A DNA stretch of 64,000 bases, from assembly GCA_014193115.1 (NCBI GenBank), contig BJHQ01000022.1, positions 1 through 64,000 on the forward strand, written 5' to 3'. The position numbers and the translations under genes are program-made. Below the pieces are notes generated by a model. It saw only the letters and a program-made list of their open reading frames with translations, searched no databases and was not told the DNA's origin. Shown in pieces: positions 54,230 through 62,900 of this stretch; the stretch's first letter is position 1; each line of letters opens with the position of its first letter. The stretch comes from Planctomycetota bacterium. Its GTDB lineage: Bacteria > Planctomycetota > UBA11346.

Positions 54230-55585
54230 ATGACCTCAGCCATCCTCGCCATCGACCTCGGCGCCGAATCCGGCCGTATCATGCGCGGGCGCCAGCCCGC
54301 GCCGGGCGCACCGATCAGCGAAGAACTTGAAGAAATCCATCGTTTCCCAACCGGTCCGCATCCGGTCGGTGGGACCGTGCGCTGGGATCTGCCGCGCATC
54401 GCTGCGGCCATCGACGACGGCCTGGCCAAGGCCGCCGCCCAGGGCCCGGTGTCCAGCCTGGGCATCGACACCTGGGGCGTCGATTACGTCCTGGTCGATG
54501 ACCGTGGCGAGCCGCTGGAGCTGCCCTGGCATCACCGCGATGCCCGCACCCACGGCCTGGAGCTGCCGGTGCCCGCAGCCGAGCGGTTTTCCCGCACCGG
54601 GGTGGCGCCGTCGCCGATCAACACTCTGAACCAGTTGGTCGCCCATCGCCGGGCCGATCCGGCGATCTTCGACCGCGCCGCAGCGATCCAGTTCATCGGC
54701 GATGCGCTCCACCGCCGGCTGTGCGGCGGCCCGCCCCGGGTCGAGCACAGCATCGCCGGCACCAGCGAGCTGCTTCGCGCCGGCACCGCAGTCTGGGACG
54801 GCGAGCTGGCGGAACGCAGCGGCATCCCCGCCCGGCTGCTGCCGCCGGTGGTGGCGGCGGGCACCGTGCTCGGCGAGCTGCGCCCGGAACACGCCCGCCG
54901 GCTCGGCTTCACCCAGCCACCGCGGATCATCACCCCGGCCGTCCACGACACCGCCAGCGCGGCCTCGTGCGTCGCCAGCGGCGCGTACCTGTCGAGCGGC
55001 ACCTGGTCGCTGCTCGGCATCACCATCGACCGGCCGATCCTGACCCAGACCGCTCTGGAGCTTGGCTTCAGCAACGAGACCGCTGCCGACGGACGGGTGC
55101 GTCTGAACCGCAACATCATGGGATTATGGCTGGTCCAGGAGTGCCGCCGGGCCTTCGCCGCCGCCGGCCGCGACCGCGATTACGCGGCGTTGACGGCGCT
55201 GGCCGAGAGCGCGCCATCGCCTGCCGCCCTGCTCGACGTTGACGATGCCCGGTTCCTGGCCGCGGCGGGAGCGCCGATGCCGGAACGGATCGCCGGCTGG
55301 TACCGCGAACGCGGCCATGCCGCTCCGGCCGACGACGGCGCGATCATCCGGGCAGTGCTCGAAGGTCTGGCTAAGGCGTATGCGAAAGCGGTGGCCGGAC
55401 TGGCCGTGATCACCGGCGCTGCGGTGCCGCGCCTGACCATCATCGGTGGCGGCGTGCGCAACCGGCTGCTCCTCGATCTGACCCGGAAGGCCTGCTCGAT
55501 CCCGGTGGACGCCGGTCCCGCCGAGGCCACCGCCCTGGGCAATCTGCGCAGCCAATTGGGAGCCCGGCGCAACGCCGCGACCTGA
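54230..55585 (+). CDS. rhaB: Rhamnulokinase
   Basis: A 451-residue FGGY-family sugar kinase phosphorylating L-rhamnulose. AILAIDLGAESGR is the phosphate-1 motif and resembles RhaB (DLGAxSGR). GIDTWGVDYVLVD, DALHRRLCG, PAVHDTASAASCV, LSSGTWSLLG and IIGGGVRNRLLLDLTRKAC complete the family signature. Together with rhaI and the aldolase it forms the phosphorylative rhamnose pathway. No rhamnose regulator or transporter is seen in the window. Confidence 0.92.
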   Translation: MTSAILAIDLGAESGRIMRGRQPAPGAPISEELEEIHRFPTGPHPVGGTVRWDLPRIAAAIDDGLAKAAAQGPVSSLGIDTWGVDYVLVDDRGEPLELPWHHRDARTHGLELPVPAAERFSRTGVAPSPINTLNQLVAHRRADPAIFDRAAAIQFIGDALHRRLCGGPPRVEHSIAGTSELLRAGTAVWDGELAERSGIPARLLPPVVAAGTVLGELRPEHARRLGFTQPPRIITPAVHDTASAASCVASGAYLSSGTWSLLGITIDRPILTQTALELGFSNETAADGRVRLNRNIMGLWLVQECRRAFAAAGRDRDYAALTALAESAPSPAALLDVDDARFLAAAGAPMPERIAGWYRERGHAAPADDGAIIRAVLEGLAKAYAKAVAGLAVITGAAVPRLTIIGGGVRNRLLLDLTRKACSIPVDAGPAEATALGNLRSQLGARRNAAT

Positions 55586-55624
55586 CCAGCGGGATTCCGC
55601 CAGCGGAGCATCTCCACAGTTTTT

Positions 55625-55652
55625 CCTTGGCGTTTTGGCGCCTTGGCGGTTC
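55625..55652 (-). repeat. Family A repeat, single arm
   Basis: CCTTGGCGTTTTGGCGCCTTG followed by GCGGTTC is the right arm of the family A element (best match to copies 1 and 3). The left arm is not found in the preceding 150 bases. It lies between the convergent rhaB and histidine kinase genes. Confidence 0.65.
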
Positions 55653-55664
55653 TTCCGCCGGAAT

Positions 55665-57245
55665 TCACTGGACCAGCGGCACCAGCACTTGCCGCAGGTC
55701 TTCCTGGCGGATCGGACGGGACAGCACCGGCAGCCCGTCGGGTTGCAGGCGACCCGAGTTGGCCCCGTCCATCAGCACCAGCGGGGTCAGGCTCAGCTCG
55801 GGGTCGCCGCGGACCAGATGGACCAGGCTCAGGCCGTCGAGGCCGGTGAGATCGGCGGCGACCAGGGCCGCGGCCACCGGAGCTCCGGCATAGGCTGCGT
55901 CGCGCAGCCGGGCCACGGCGCTCGGGCCATCGCCCACCTCGATCGGCGTGATCCCGGCCCGGCGGAGCAGCGCCGCAAGAGCCGCCCGCGCCGCCGGCCG
56001 GTGCTCGGCGACCAGCACCTGATGGGTGCCAGCCACCCGCAGGAATCGCTCGGAATCGACCTGGAGCGGGGTGCGTGGCGGAGCGAAGCGGGCGGTGAAG
56101 GTGGCGACCAGGCCGCGACCCGGCCGGGGATCGAGGCGGATCGTCCCGCCCATCCGCTCGACCAGGCGCTTGCACAGGGCCAGCGACAGCCCGGCTCCGT
56201 CGTGGCGCCGGGTGGTCGTGTCATCGCCTTGGCGGAATGGCCGGAACGGATCGGCAGCAAGGTGGCTGGGCAGGCCCGGACCATCATCGCTGACCGAGCA
56301 GCGCAGGACGAATCCGGCCCCGGCTCCTGGTTCAGCGGCCAGGCGGATTTCAGCCACGCCGGGTCCGGTGTGGACCACGACATTGTCGACCAGCGACGCG
56401 ACCACCTGGCGCAGGCGCGAAGGATCGCCGTGGACCTGGCTGGGCAGCGGCAGGGCCTCGTCCACCGCCACCACCAATTCCACGCCGACGGCATGGGCCT
56501 TGGCGGCGAGGCCGACCACCGCGTCCTCGACCACGCCGAGCGGCGAGAAATCAGCAAGGTCGAGCTCAAGCGCGCCGCTTTCCGCGGCGTTGAGGTCGAG
56601 GACCCGTTCGACCAGGGCGAGCAGGGCCGCCGCCTGGTCGCGCTGGGTGCGGATCAGGTCGTGGGCTTCCGCCGACAGGTCGAGGGCTTCGAGCATCTCG
56701 CAGGTGCCGAGGATCGCAGTGAGCGGCGTGCGCAGCTCGTGGCTCATGGTCGCGGCGAAGCGCGCCTTGGCCCGATCGACCGCGGCATCCACCGCCGCTG
56801 ACGTGCCCCGGGCGCCAGCCGGCAGGTGGCGCAGGCAGGCCACCGTGCGCCCGTCGCCGGCATGATGGACGTTCAGCTCGACCCGCAGCGGCCGAGCCGA
56901 ACTGCTGCGCAGATCGAGTTCGCGCAACACGTCGCCATCGATGGCGTCATCGGCCAGCGTGCGCCAGGCGCCTGAATCGACGAACAGTTCGGTGGCCGGG
57001 GTCCCGATCAGCGCCGGCAGATCGCGTCCCGCCAGATTCGCCAGGTGCGGATTGGCCTCGGCGATGCGGCCGTCGGCGCCGACCAGCAGCCATCCGTCAG
57101 GCGCCGCGTCCACCGCATGGACCACGGTGGGGATGGTGGTCCGGTTGGCCTGGCGACCGGGCTCAATGCCAGCCGAGGCGCCCGGGTGCGCGCCCGCAGT
57201 CACCGCCCGGCGGTGCCCACTGCTGCCCTGTCCGGTGGTCGCCAT
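55665..57245 (-). CDS. Hybrid histidine kinase (PAS, HisKA, HATPase, receiver-like)
   Basis: A 526-residue protein from ATG 57245 without membrane segments. A PAS domain (about 40-145, DGWLLVGADGRIAEANPHL) is followed by the HisKA H-box ATMSHELRTPLTAILG, the HATPase N-box LVDNVVVHTG, and the G-boxes SDDGPGLPS and GAGLSLALCKRL. The last 120 residues look like a receiver (VLVAEHRPAARAALAALLRR), but the region around the phosphoacceptor (VAADLTGLDGLS) is shortened and one acidic residue of the usual pair is missing, so it may not be phosphorylated. It is divergent from the DUF58 gene. Confidence 0.82.
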   Translation of the reverse strand: MATTGQGSSGHRRAVTAGAHPGASAGIEPGRQANRTTIPTVVHAVDAAPDGWLLVGADGRIAEANPHLANLAGRDLPALIGTPATELFVDSGAWRTLADDAIDGDVLRELDLRSSSARPLRVELNVHHAGDGRTVACLRHLPAGARGTSAAVDAAVDRAKARFAATMSHELRTPLTAILGTCEMLEALDLSAEAHDLIRTQRDQAAALLALVERVLDLNAAESGALELDLADFSPLGVVEDAVVGLAAKAHAVGVELVVAVDEALPLPSQVHGDPSRLRQVVASLVDNVVVHTGPGVAEIRLAAEPGAGAGFVLRCSVSDDGPGLPSHLAADPFRPFRQGDDTTTRRHDGAGLSLALCKRLVERMGGTIRLDPRPGRGLVATFTARFAPPRTPLQVDSERFLRVAGTHQVLVAEHRPAARAALAALLRRAGITPIEVGDGPSAVARLRDAAYAGAPVAAALVAADLTGLDGLSLVHLVRGDPELSLTPLVLMDGANSGRLQPDGLPVLSRPIRQEDLRQVLVPLVQ

Positions 57246-57349
57246 GGCTAGCAGGACATACCGGCGCCGGGGCCTGGTCGTTGTGGGCAGATTGCAGGGC
57301 GGCGGTGGCCGCCCTTGGGGGAAGCCGCCGCGGCGCCACGCTGTCGACC

Positions 57350-58228
57350 GTGCGTCTGCGCCCCACCGGCCATGCCCTGTCCTTCGCCACCGCCTGCACC
57401 CTGCTGGTGGCCGCGGCAGTGAGCTACCAAAGCAATGCCGCGTGGCTGGTCGCCCAGCTGGTGGCCTGCGCGGGATTGGCCTCGGCGGTTTTTTCAGCAA
57501 GGAATCTCCACGGTCTGTCGGTCCAGGTCGGCGAGGTCGCCGCGGTCGAGGCCGGTCGCACCGCACTGGTGCCGGTGACCCTGTTCCTGGCCGGACGCCG
57601 GCCGGTGCAGGCCCTGCTCATCACCGTCGAGGTCCAGGGCCTGGAAAGCCAGCCGATCTGGTTGCCGACGCTGGATCCCGGACGCAGCCAGGTGGTGGTG
57701 CCGGTTCCGACCACCAGCGCCGGGCTGTTCACGGTGCGGGCCGCGCTGCTGCGCTCGGTCTGGCCCCTTGGCCTGGCCGAGGCCGGGCTCGACCTGGACC
57801 GTCCCGGGCAGCGCATCGCGGTGGTGCCGGTGCCGGTGCCGGCCGCCATGCCGGGGACGACCGCTGGCGACGATCGGGATTTCGCCGGCCATCGCCCCTG
57901 GCGCCAGGGCATGGCGCCATCAGCGGTGGATTGGCGGGCTGCGGCCAGACGCCCGACTGGCGCTGAACTACCGGCGAAATCCTTCGCTGCCGTCGGTGGA
58001 GCCAGCGAGCTGCGCTACGCCGACGCGGTGGCCGCCGCCGGCGCTGGCGCCGACGAGGAGCGCCGGCTGGGCGTGCTCGCCTATTGGATCGACCAGGCGG
58101 AACAGCACGGCGCCGACTATGCGTTGATCCTGCCGTCGGCGGCATTGCCGGCCGGCCGCGGAAGCGTCCATCGCGAAGCGTGCCGGCTGGCCCTCGCCAC
58201 CGCCGCCAGCCGGGGTGCGGCGGCATGA
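57350..58228 (+). CDS. DUF58 family protein
   Basis: A 292-residue protein from GTG 57350, chosen because it places the typical start LRPTGHALSFATACTLLVAA at the N-terminus; a TTG at 57281 is also open. Two N-terminal transmembrane helices are followed by a beta-rich domain (HGLSVQVGEVAAVEAG) and the DUF58 motif APSAVDWRAAARRPTGAELP. DUF58 proteins usually work with MoxR ATPases and a transglutaminase. The TgpA-type gene follows after a repeat element. Confidence 0.8.
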   Translation: MRLRPTGHALSFATACTLLVAAAVSYQSNAAWLVAQLVACAGLASAVFSARNLHGLSVQVGEVAAVEAGRTALVPVTLFLAGRRPVQALLITVEVQGLESQPIWLPTLDPGRSQVVVPVPTTSAGLFTVRAALLRSVWPLGLAEAGLDLDRPGQRIAVVPVPVPAAMPGTTAGDDRDFAGHRPWRQGMAPSAVDWRAAARRPTGAELPAKSFAAVGGASELRYADAVAAAGAGADEERRLGVLAYWIDQAEQHGADYALILPSAALPAGRGSVHREACRLALATAASRGAAA

Positions 58229-58247
58229 GCCTGAACATCCCAGCCAT

Positions 58248-58487
58248 GAACCGCCAAGGCGCCAAGACGCCAAGAAAATTCAACAGGACGCTTCAGCGGC
58301 GGCGCGCAGCAGGCCTCGACCGACAGGCCAACCGAGCCGTCGGGGAAATGCCCAGACGCTGCTTTGTCACCGGTTCGGGCGCCACGGGTTGGAAGGAAGA
58401 GGGAACCTCCTTCCGCAATCAGCCGGTCCTTTGGCCAGCAGAGCATTCCCTCAAGCGTTCCTTGGTGTCTCGGCGCCGTGGCGGTTC
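58248..58487. repeat. Inverted-repeat element, family A (copy 3)
   Basis: The left arm GAACCGCCAAGGCGCCAAGA followed by CGCCAAG (58248-58274) faces the right arm CTTGGTGTCTCGGCGCCGTG followed by GCGGTTC (58461-58487). The ends extend to ATGAACC/GGTTCAT. The 240-bp unit is the longest of the family. It is inserted between the DUF58 and transglutaminase genes, which are normally contiguous. Confidence 0.8.
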
Positions 58488-58510
58488 ATCAGCTATTTCC
58501 AGGTTGAACC

Positions 58511-60595
58511 GTGTCTGACACCATCCGGCTCGGTCCTGGCCTCTTCGGCCTGCTGCTTGCCGGTCTGGCCTTGGCGACCTGGCCGCTGAGCTCGCTGCTG
58601 CCAGGCTGGGCGGTGGTGGCGGTGGCAGCCATCGGGTTGTGGCGGCTGTGGGCAGAGCTCCAGCCCGGCCGGGCCTGGTCCCTGGGTCGCCGCCAGCGCC
58701 TGGTGCTGCTCATCGGCATGATCGCCGCCTTGGCGCTGACCGGGTCGGTGGGCATGGGCCTGGATGGCGGGGCGCCGATGCTGGTGGTCTTCCTCTGGAC
58801 CAAGCTGGCAGAGCTGCGCCGGCTGCGCGACGTGCTGTGGTGCGCGACCTTCGCCTTCGTCCTGGCCGGCATCGGCATGCTCGCCGACCAATCCCTGGCC
58901 AGCGGTCTGGCCGCTCTGGCCGCGATGGTGCTGCTGCTCGCAGCCGCCACCGCTGCCCACAGCGTCTGCCCCGGCGCGGTGGACGCAGTCCGGCCCGAAG
59001 CCGGCATGCCCGGCTCGGACCGGCCGGTTCCGCAGGCCGTCGTGGTCCGCCGGGCGGCACTGGGGCCAGCCATCTCCTTCGCATTGGTCATGATGGCTGC
59101 GGCAGCACCGCTGGCCGTCGCGCTGTTCGTCGTGCTGCCCCGGCCGGCGGTGGGACTGCGTCCGCCGGTGCAACGCTCCGGCATCACCGACCAGCTCGAT
59201 CCAGGCGGCGTCTCAGCCCTGGCCAAGGATCAGCGCCTGGCCTTGCGCGTGACTTGGCTCGATGGCCAGCCGCCGCCGCCGGCAGAGCGCTATTTCCGCG
59301 GCGTGGTGCTGTGGCGGACCGATGGCCGGTCGTGGTCGGTCGGCGCCAGTCGTTGGCTGTCGATGGATCTGCCGACCCGGCCGGTGGGCGCAGGCAAACC
59401 GAGCCGGCCGGTGCGCTACGAGGTCGCCGTGGAAGCCGCCGGGCTGGGGCGGCGGGCCTGGGTGTTCCTGCTCGATGCTCCGGTGGTGGTGGTGCGGGAT
59501 GCCCAGGTCGACGCCGGCGGAACCCAGGTCTTTTCCAGCCGGCGGAACCGCTATGAAGCCGTCGGCGATTCCGGCGTGCGCTTGGCCGACACCGACTTGC
59601 TGCGCAACGCGAGCGAAGCGCCTCCCGCCGATCCGCAGATCGTGGCCTTTGCCCGGCAGCTGCGTCCGGCGGGAACCTCGGCGGCAGAGACCATCGATCG
59701 TCTGCTCGCCTGGTTCGCCGAACAAGGCTACACCTATTCGCTGACGCCCGGCGATCTGGGTGATGATCCGGTGAAGACCTTGATGCTCACTGGCAAGAAA
59801 GGGTTCTGCGAGCACTACGCCGCGGCGACCGCAGTCATCCTGCGCCTGGCGGACATCCCTACCCGGGTGGTGGTGGGCTACCATGGTGGCGAAGACAACG
59901 CCTATGGCGGCTTCACCACCATCCGCCAGGCCCACGCCCATGCCTGGGTCGAGGCCTGGCTCGACGGGGTCGGCTGGCTGCGGATCGATCCGACCAGCGC
60001 GCTCACCCGGATCGATCCCGGTACGCCCCCGCCGCCGACCACCGGCGGCACCAGTGCAGCCGCCGTCGCCGCGGCCGAAGCGGAACAGGCCGACTGGCTT
60101 CGCCCGCTGCGCCAGAGCTGGGACTGGGTGGAATGGCGCTGGTACCGTTCGGTGGTGAACTGGGACCGCGAATCCCAGCGTTCTTGGTTCCGCCAGCTCG
60201 GCCTGGGCGGATTGGGTGGCTGGGCGCTGCTCGCCTTGGCATTGGCGGTGGGTACCGTGGTGGCCGTGGCCAGCGGCTGGCTGCTGGTGCGCCTGCTGAC
60301 CAGCCGGGAAACGGATCCGGCCCGCCGCGCCCTGGCCGACGTGGAGCGCCGGCTCGCCCGCCTTGGCCTGGGTCGGAACCAGGACGAAGGTCCCATCGCC
60401 TGGGCTGAGCGCATCGGCCGGGAACGTGCGGAATTGGCAGCGGATCTCTCCGCAGCCAGCGCTGCATACGCGCGGTGGAGCTACGGCCGGATCAGCCGGC
60501 CAGAGGATCTCAGCGCCTTGGAGCAGGCCCGGTCGCGCCTCGTCCGCCAAATAAGGCAGCGTCGGGACCAGAGCGCTCCAACCACTGGCTCCTGA
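58511..60595 (+). CDS. TgpA-type transmembrane transglutaminase-like protein
   Basis: A 694-residue protein starting at GTG 58511. Five to six N-terminal membrane helices (to about residue 215) precede a periplasmic transglutaminase-like domain with the full triad: Cys in GKKGFCEHYAAA, His in QAHAHAWVEAWLDG, Asp in WLRIDPTSAL. A further helix (about 570-595) leads to a cytoplasmic DUF4129-like tail (RLARLGLGRNQDEGPIAWAE). This is the standard TgpA architecture that acts with DUF58 and MoxR. Function in peptidoglycan or surface-protein crosslinking is inferred from the family. Confidence 0.88.
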   Translation: MSDTIRLGPGLFGLLLAGLALATWPLSSLLPGWAVVAVAAIGLWRLWAELQPGRAWSLGRRQRLVLLIGMIAALALTGSVGMGLDGGAPMLVVFLWTKLAELRRLRDVLWCATFAFVLAGIGMLADQSLASGLAALAAMVLLLAAATAAHSVCPGAVDAVRPEAGMPGSDRPVPQAVVVRRAALGPAISFALVMMAAAAPLAVALFVVLPRPAVGLRPPVQRSGITDQLDPGGVSALAKDQRLALRVTWLDGQPPPPAERYFRGVVLWRTDGRSWSVGASRWLSMDLPTRPVGAGKPSRPVRYEVAVEAAGLGRRAWVFLLDAPVVVVRDAQVDAGGTQVFSSRRNRYEAVGDSGVRLADTDLLRNASEAPPADPQIVAFARQLRPAGTSAAETIDRLLAWFAEQGYTYSLTPGDLGDDPVKTLMLTGKKGFCEHYAAATAVILRLADIPTRVVVGYHGGEDNAYGGFTTIRQAHAHAWVEAWLDGVGWLRIDPTSALTRIDPGTPPPPTTGGTSAAAVAAAEAEQADWLRPLRQSWDWVEWRWYRSVVNWDRESQRSWFRQLGLGGLGGWALLALALAVGTVVAVASGWLLVRLLTSRETDPARRALADVERRLARLGLGRNQDEGPIAWAERIGRERAELAADLSAASAAYARWSYGRISRPEDLSALEQARSRLVRQIRQRRDQSAPTTGS

Positions 60596-60616
60596 CCCGG
60601 AGCGCCGCACTCCGGG
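60596..60616 (+). terminator. Hairpin just after the transglutaminase gene
   Basis: CCCGGAG-CGCCGCA-CTCCGGG forms a 7-bp stem immediately after the stop codon at 60595. There is no T-tract. A similar CCCGGAGCGCCGCACTCGG occurs near 13066, so this could instead be a dispersed repeat. Confidence 0.35.
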
Positions 60617-60679
60617 CGGCTGGAGCATCGGCAACGCCTCGCCAGAACTCTCGCCAGGAACGAGCCTTGGATTCTACGC

Positions 60680-60799
60680 ATGCGGCGCGTTGCTTTGCTG
60701 GCAGCGCTTTGCTGTGCTGGCATCGTCGCACGCCAACTCAGCTGGACTGGCGAGCCATGGCTCCGGGAAATGAGGCCTTGGATCGACCGAGGGGACTAG
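60680..60799 (+). CDS. Possible 39-residue small protein
   Basis: This short frame begins MRRVALLAALCCAGIVAR, which looks like a signal peptide or membrane helix, and ends 21 residues later. The ribosome-binding site is weak. It lies in a 362-base gap otherwise filled with repeats, so it may be chance. I report it only because of the signal-like N-terminus. Confidence 0.2.
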   Translation: MRRVALLAALCCAGIVARQLSWTGEPWLREMRPWIDRGD

Positions 60800-60801
60800 C
60801 G

Positions 60802-60861
60802 AACCAAGTTCAAGTCAACCAAGTTCAAGTCAACCAAGTTCAAAACAACCAAGTTCAAGAC
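60802..60861. repeat. Four tandem 15-bp units
   Basis: AACCAAGTTCAAGTC is repeated at 60802, 60817, 60832 and 60847, the last two with one or two changes. The block is AT-rich in a GC-rich background. It could encode the pentapeptide NQVQV on the plus strand, but no gene continues through it. Further on, short GGCGCTCGG/GCTCCCAGGCTG repeats follow up to 60950. Confidence 0.85.
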
Positions 60862-60957
60862 AAGCCAAATGAAAGACAGGCTCAAGCCGAGCTGGCGCTC
60901 GGCGCTCCCAGGCTGGCGCTCGGGCTCCCAGGCTGCTCAGCGCTCCCGGGAAAGCCG

Positions 60958-62031
60958 TTACTTGGCCGCCGCGCCCCACAGCTCAACACGGTCTTCGGTG
61001 CTGCCATCGGTGGCACCGGCACGAGGCTGGGTGATGATGGTATAGGTCGGGCCTTTGCGCGGGCTGGCCTTGTCGCCTTCGACCTTCAGGATGTCAAAGG
61101 TTTCGACCCGGGTTCCATCCTTGAAATCGCCCTGATACGCAGCCGTGCGCCACTTCGCACTGGGGTCGACAGCCGTGCTGATGCTGGTGTATTCACCGCC
61201 CTGGTTGTTCTTCCTCCAGGTCTCTTCGTTCGGCTCGACGGTGAACCCGGCGAACCAGCCGGCCATTTCGGTCCAGCCGCCATTATCCACTGTGCCGCGG
61301 CGGACATTGCCCTGGATATCCGGTTTGCTGGCCGGCGAGATGCCGATGAAGTAATACGGAATGCCGAGCAGCATGCCGGCGCCAAAGGTCAGGACCAGGA
61401 ACACCAGCCAAAGTATGCCGACCTTTTCGGTTTCGACGCCGCGGGCCCGGTTCGAGCGCACGCTGCGCCGCGAGCTTTCCGAAGGCGATGGCGGACCGTT
61501 GGCGGCCTCGATCTCGCTGGTCATGCCCACCGCTGAGGTGGTGCCGCCGACCACAGTGTCCTCGACCGAGGTGATCACCGCGGTGTTGGAGTCGGTGAAG
61601 GTCAGCGACGGCTTGGCCTTGTCCTTGGTCGGCGCCGCCTGGGTGGTGTTGGCGGTCTCGTCGAGCTGCAAGTCCTGGGTCTTGCCGTCATCGAAATTCA
61701 CCACTTCGAGCTCATCGCCGAAGGTGATGGACTCGGTGTTGCTGGCAGTCGCAGCCTTGCCGTGGGCGATGGTCTCGGAGGTGTCGTCCACCACCTTACC
61801 CAAGTCGATCTGGAGATTCTCGCTGTCGCCAGTGAGGACGATGGTGCCGTCGTCATCTTCGGCCGACGCTGGATCGCTGGTGGCCAGCTTATCCACGTCG
61901 TCCTTGTTGAGGAGCAGCTTGCCGCCCACCCGTTGGGCGCGGATCTGGCCCTTGTTGATGTGGCCATTCAGGGTGGCGTCATCGCACCCCAGGATCTGCT
62001 TGGCATCCTTGGCATCGATCATGTCGGCCAT
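60958..62031 (-). CDS. Membrane protein with an N-terminal excisionase-like DNA-binding domain
   Basis: A 357-residue protein. Residues 5-50 (DAKDAKQILGCDDATLNGHI, then RVGGKLLLNKDDVDKLA) look like a MerR/excisionase winged helix. Residues 50-190 are acidic, Thr/Ser-rich and disordered. One or two hydrophobic segments (about 203-230, ILWLVFLVLTFGAGMLLGI) follow, then a roughly 120-residue beta-rich C-terminal domain. If membrane-bound, the DNA-binding-like domain would be cytoplasmic and the C-terminal part outside, an arrangement of a one-component sensor or of a kinase-associated planctomycete protein. No family recognised. Confidence 0.65.
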   Translation of the reverse strand: MADMIDAKDAKQILGCDDATLNGHINKGQIRAQRVGGKLLLNKDDVDKLATSDPASAEDDDGTIVLTGDSENLQIDLGKVVDDTSETIAHGKAATASNTESITFGDELEVVNFDDGKTQDLQLDETANTTQAAPTKDKAKPSLTFTDSNTAVITSVEDTVVGGTTSAVGMTSEIEAANGPPSPSESSRRSVRSNRARGVETEKVGILWLVFLVLTFGAGMLLGIPYYFIGISPASKPDIQGNVRRGTVDNGGWTEMAGWFAGFTVEPNEETWRKNNQGGEYTSISTAVDPSAKWRTAAYQGDFKDGTRVETFDILKVEGDKASPRKGPTYTIITQPRAGATDGSTEDRVELWGAAAK

Positions 62032-62571
62032 GTCAGGTCGCTCCCCTGCCGGTTTGGCGGCGTCCCGGCACTGTGGCCCCCAGGCCCCGTGCCGACAGGA
62101 GGCCGATCAGGGGCAGGCCAATTCCGGGTCATACACTGTTGATGAGGCAAGGCCGCAGCGTCGCACGGCACAAACGGCGCCAGCCAAGCCGCGGGACCGA
62201 TTCGATGCCAGGGCCGACCAGGCGGGACTGCCGAGGCTCCTTTGGACGGTCGTCAGACCCCAGATCCGATCAGCGCATGTGCGGGACGATCAGCGACTAA
62301 TCGGAACGACCCGCGTATCGCGGTGCAGACGAGCGCAGCAACAACCATATTGCGGGTTTGATTGGGCCAACGCACGGCGACGAATTCACTGTTGGGCCGC
62401 CGTCGCCATCCGTAAAAGCGCAGCGACCAAGCCCAGCGCGAAGCGACGAACGCGTCGCGAAGCGCAGCAACGAACGCATCGGGATCGCGGGTTTGAAAAG
62501 CGTTAGCGCAACAACCAGCGACCGATTCATCGATTGGCCGCTGCTGCCGTCTGCCTGAGCTCGTGGCGTAA

Positions 62572-62667
62572 TTATTTCCTGAGCGCGTCGCGCAGTTATT
62601 TCCTGAGCGCGTCGCGCAGCTATTTCCTGAGCGCGTCGCGCAGCTATTTCCTGAGCGCGTCGCGCAT
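62572..62667. repeat. Four tandem 24-bp units
   Basis: TTATTTCCTGAGCGCGTCGC followed by GCAG is repeated at 62572, 62596, 62620 and 62644 with only terminal variation. On the minus strand each unit reads (M/L)RDALRK-stop in the same frame, so every unit ends in TAG or TAA. On the plus strand the unit reads LFPERVAQ without stops. There are no spacers, so this is not a CRISPR array. Confidence 0.9.
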
Positions 62668-62808
62668 TTCTATTGCAGCCTTATGATTGTCATAGCGCAT
62701 CGCTCTGCGATCAGCGATTCGCGCCGCCGACGAATGCATGGCACGCCGATCGCGAAGCGAGCTCACCAATCGCAAAGCGACCAGTGCAGCATGAACTCGA
62801 CAAGTTTT

Positions 62809-62843
62809 CCACGGGCTGGCGCAATGAAGCCGCCAGCCCGTGG
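62809..62843. repeat. Perfect 13-bp hairpin
   Basis: CCACGGGCTGGCG (62809-62821) and CGCCAGCCCGTGG (62831-62843) are exact complements around a 9-base loop. Neither strand shows a T-tract after it. It may be a dispersed palindrome or a structured RNA element rather than a terminator. Confidence 0.7.
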
Positions 62844-62873
62844 ATCACCTGAATTCTCTAGGATTTCACGTCA

Positions 62874-62900
62874 GCACGATCGTCTGATCGACGATCGTGC
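62874..62900 (-). terminator. Hairpin after the HU gene
   Basis: GCACGATCGTC-TGATC-GACGATCGTGC is a perfect 11-bp stem with a 5-base loop, 8 bases beyond the HU stop codon. A T-tract is lacking, but position and stability make it the likely end of the HU transcript. Confidence 0.55.

Noticed and set aside
60475..61536. A 353-codon plus-strand frame containing NQVQV repeats
   Set aside because: It overlaps the end of the transglutaminase gene and the antisense of the membrane protein; only the tandem repeats are notable.
62572..62667. CRISPR array
   Set aside because: Units are directly contiguous without spacers, are only 24 bp, and no cas gene is present.
62644..62830. A minus-strand gene ending in RDALRK at the 24-bp array
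   Set aside because: No start codon with a ribosome-binding site, overlap with a perfect hairpin, and a competing open frame on the same strand make a real gene unlikely.
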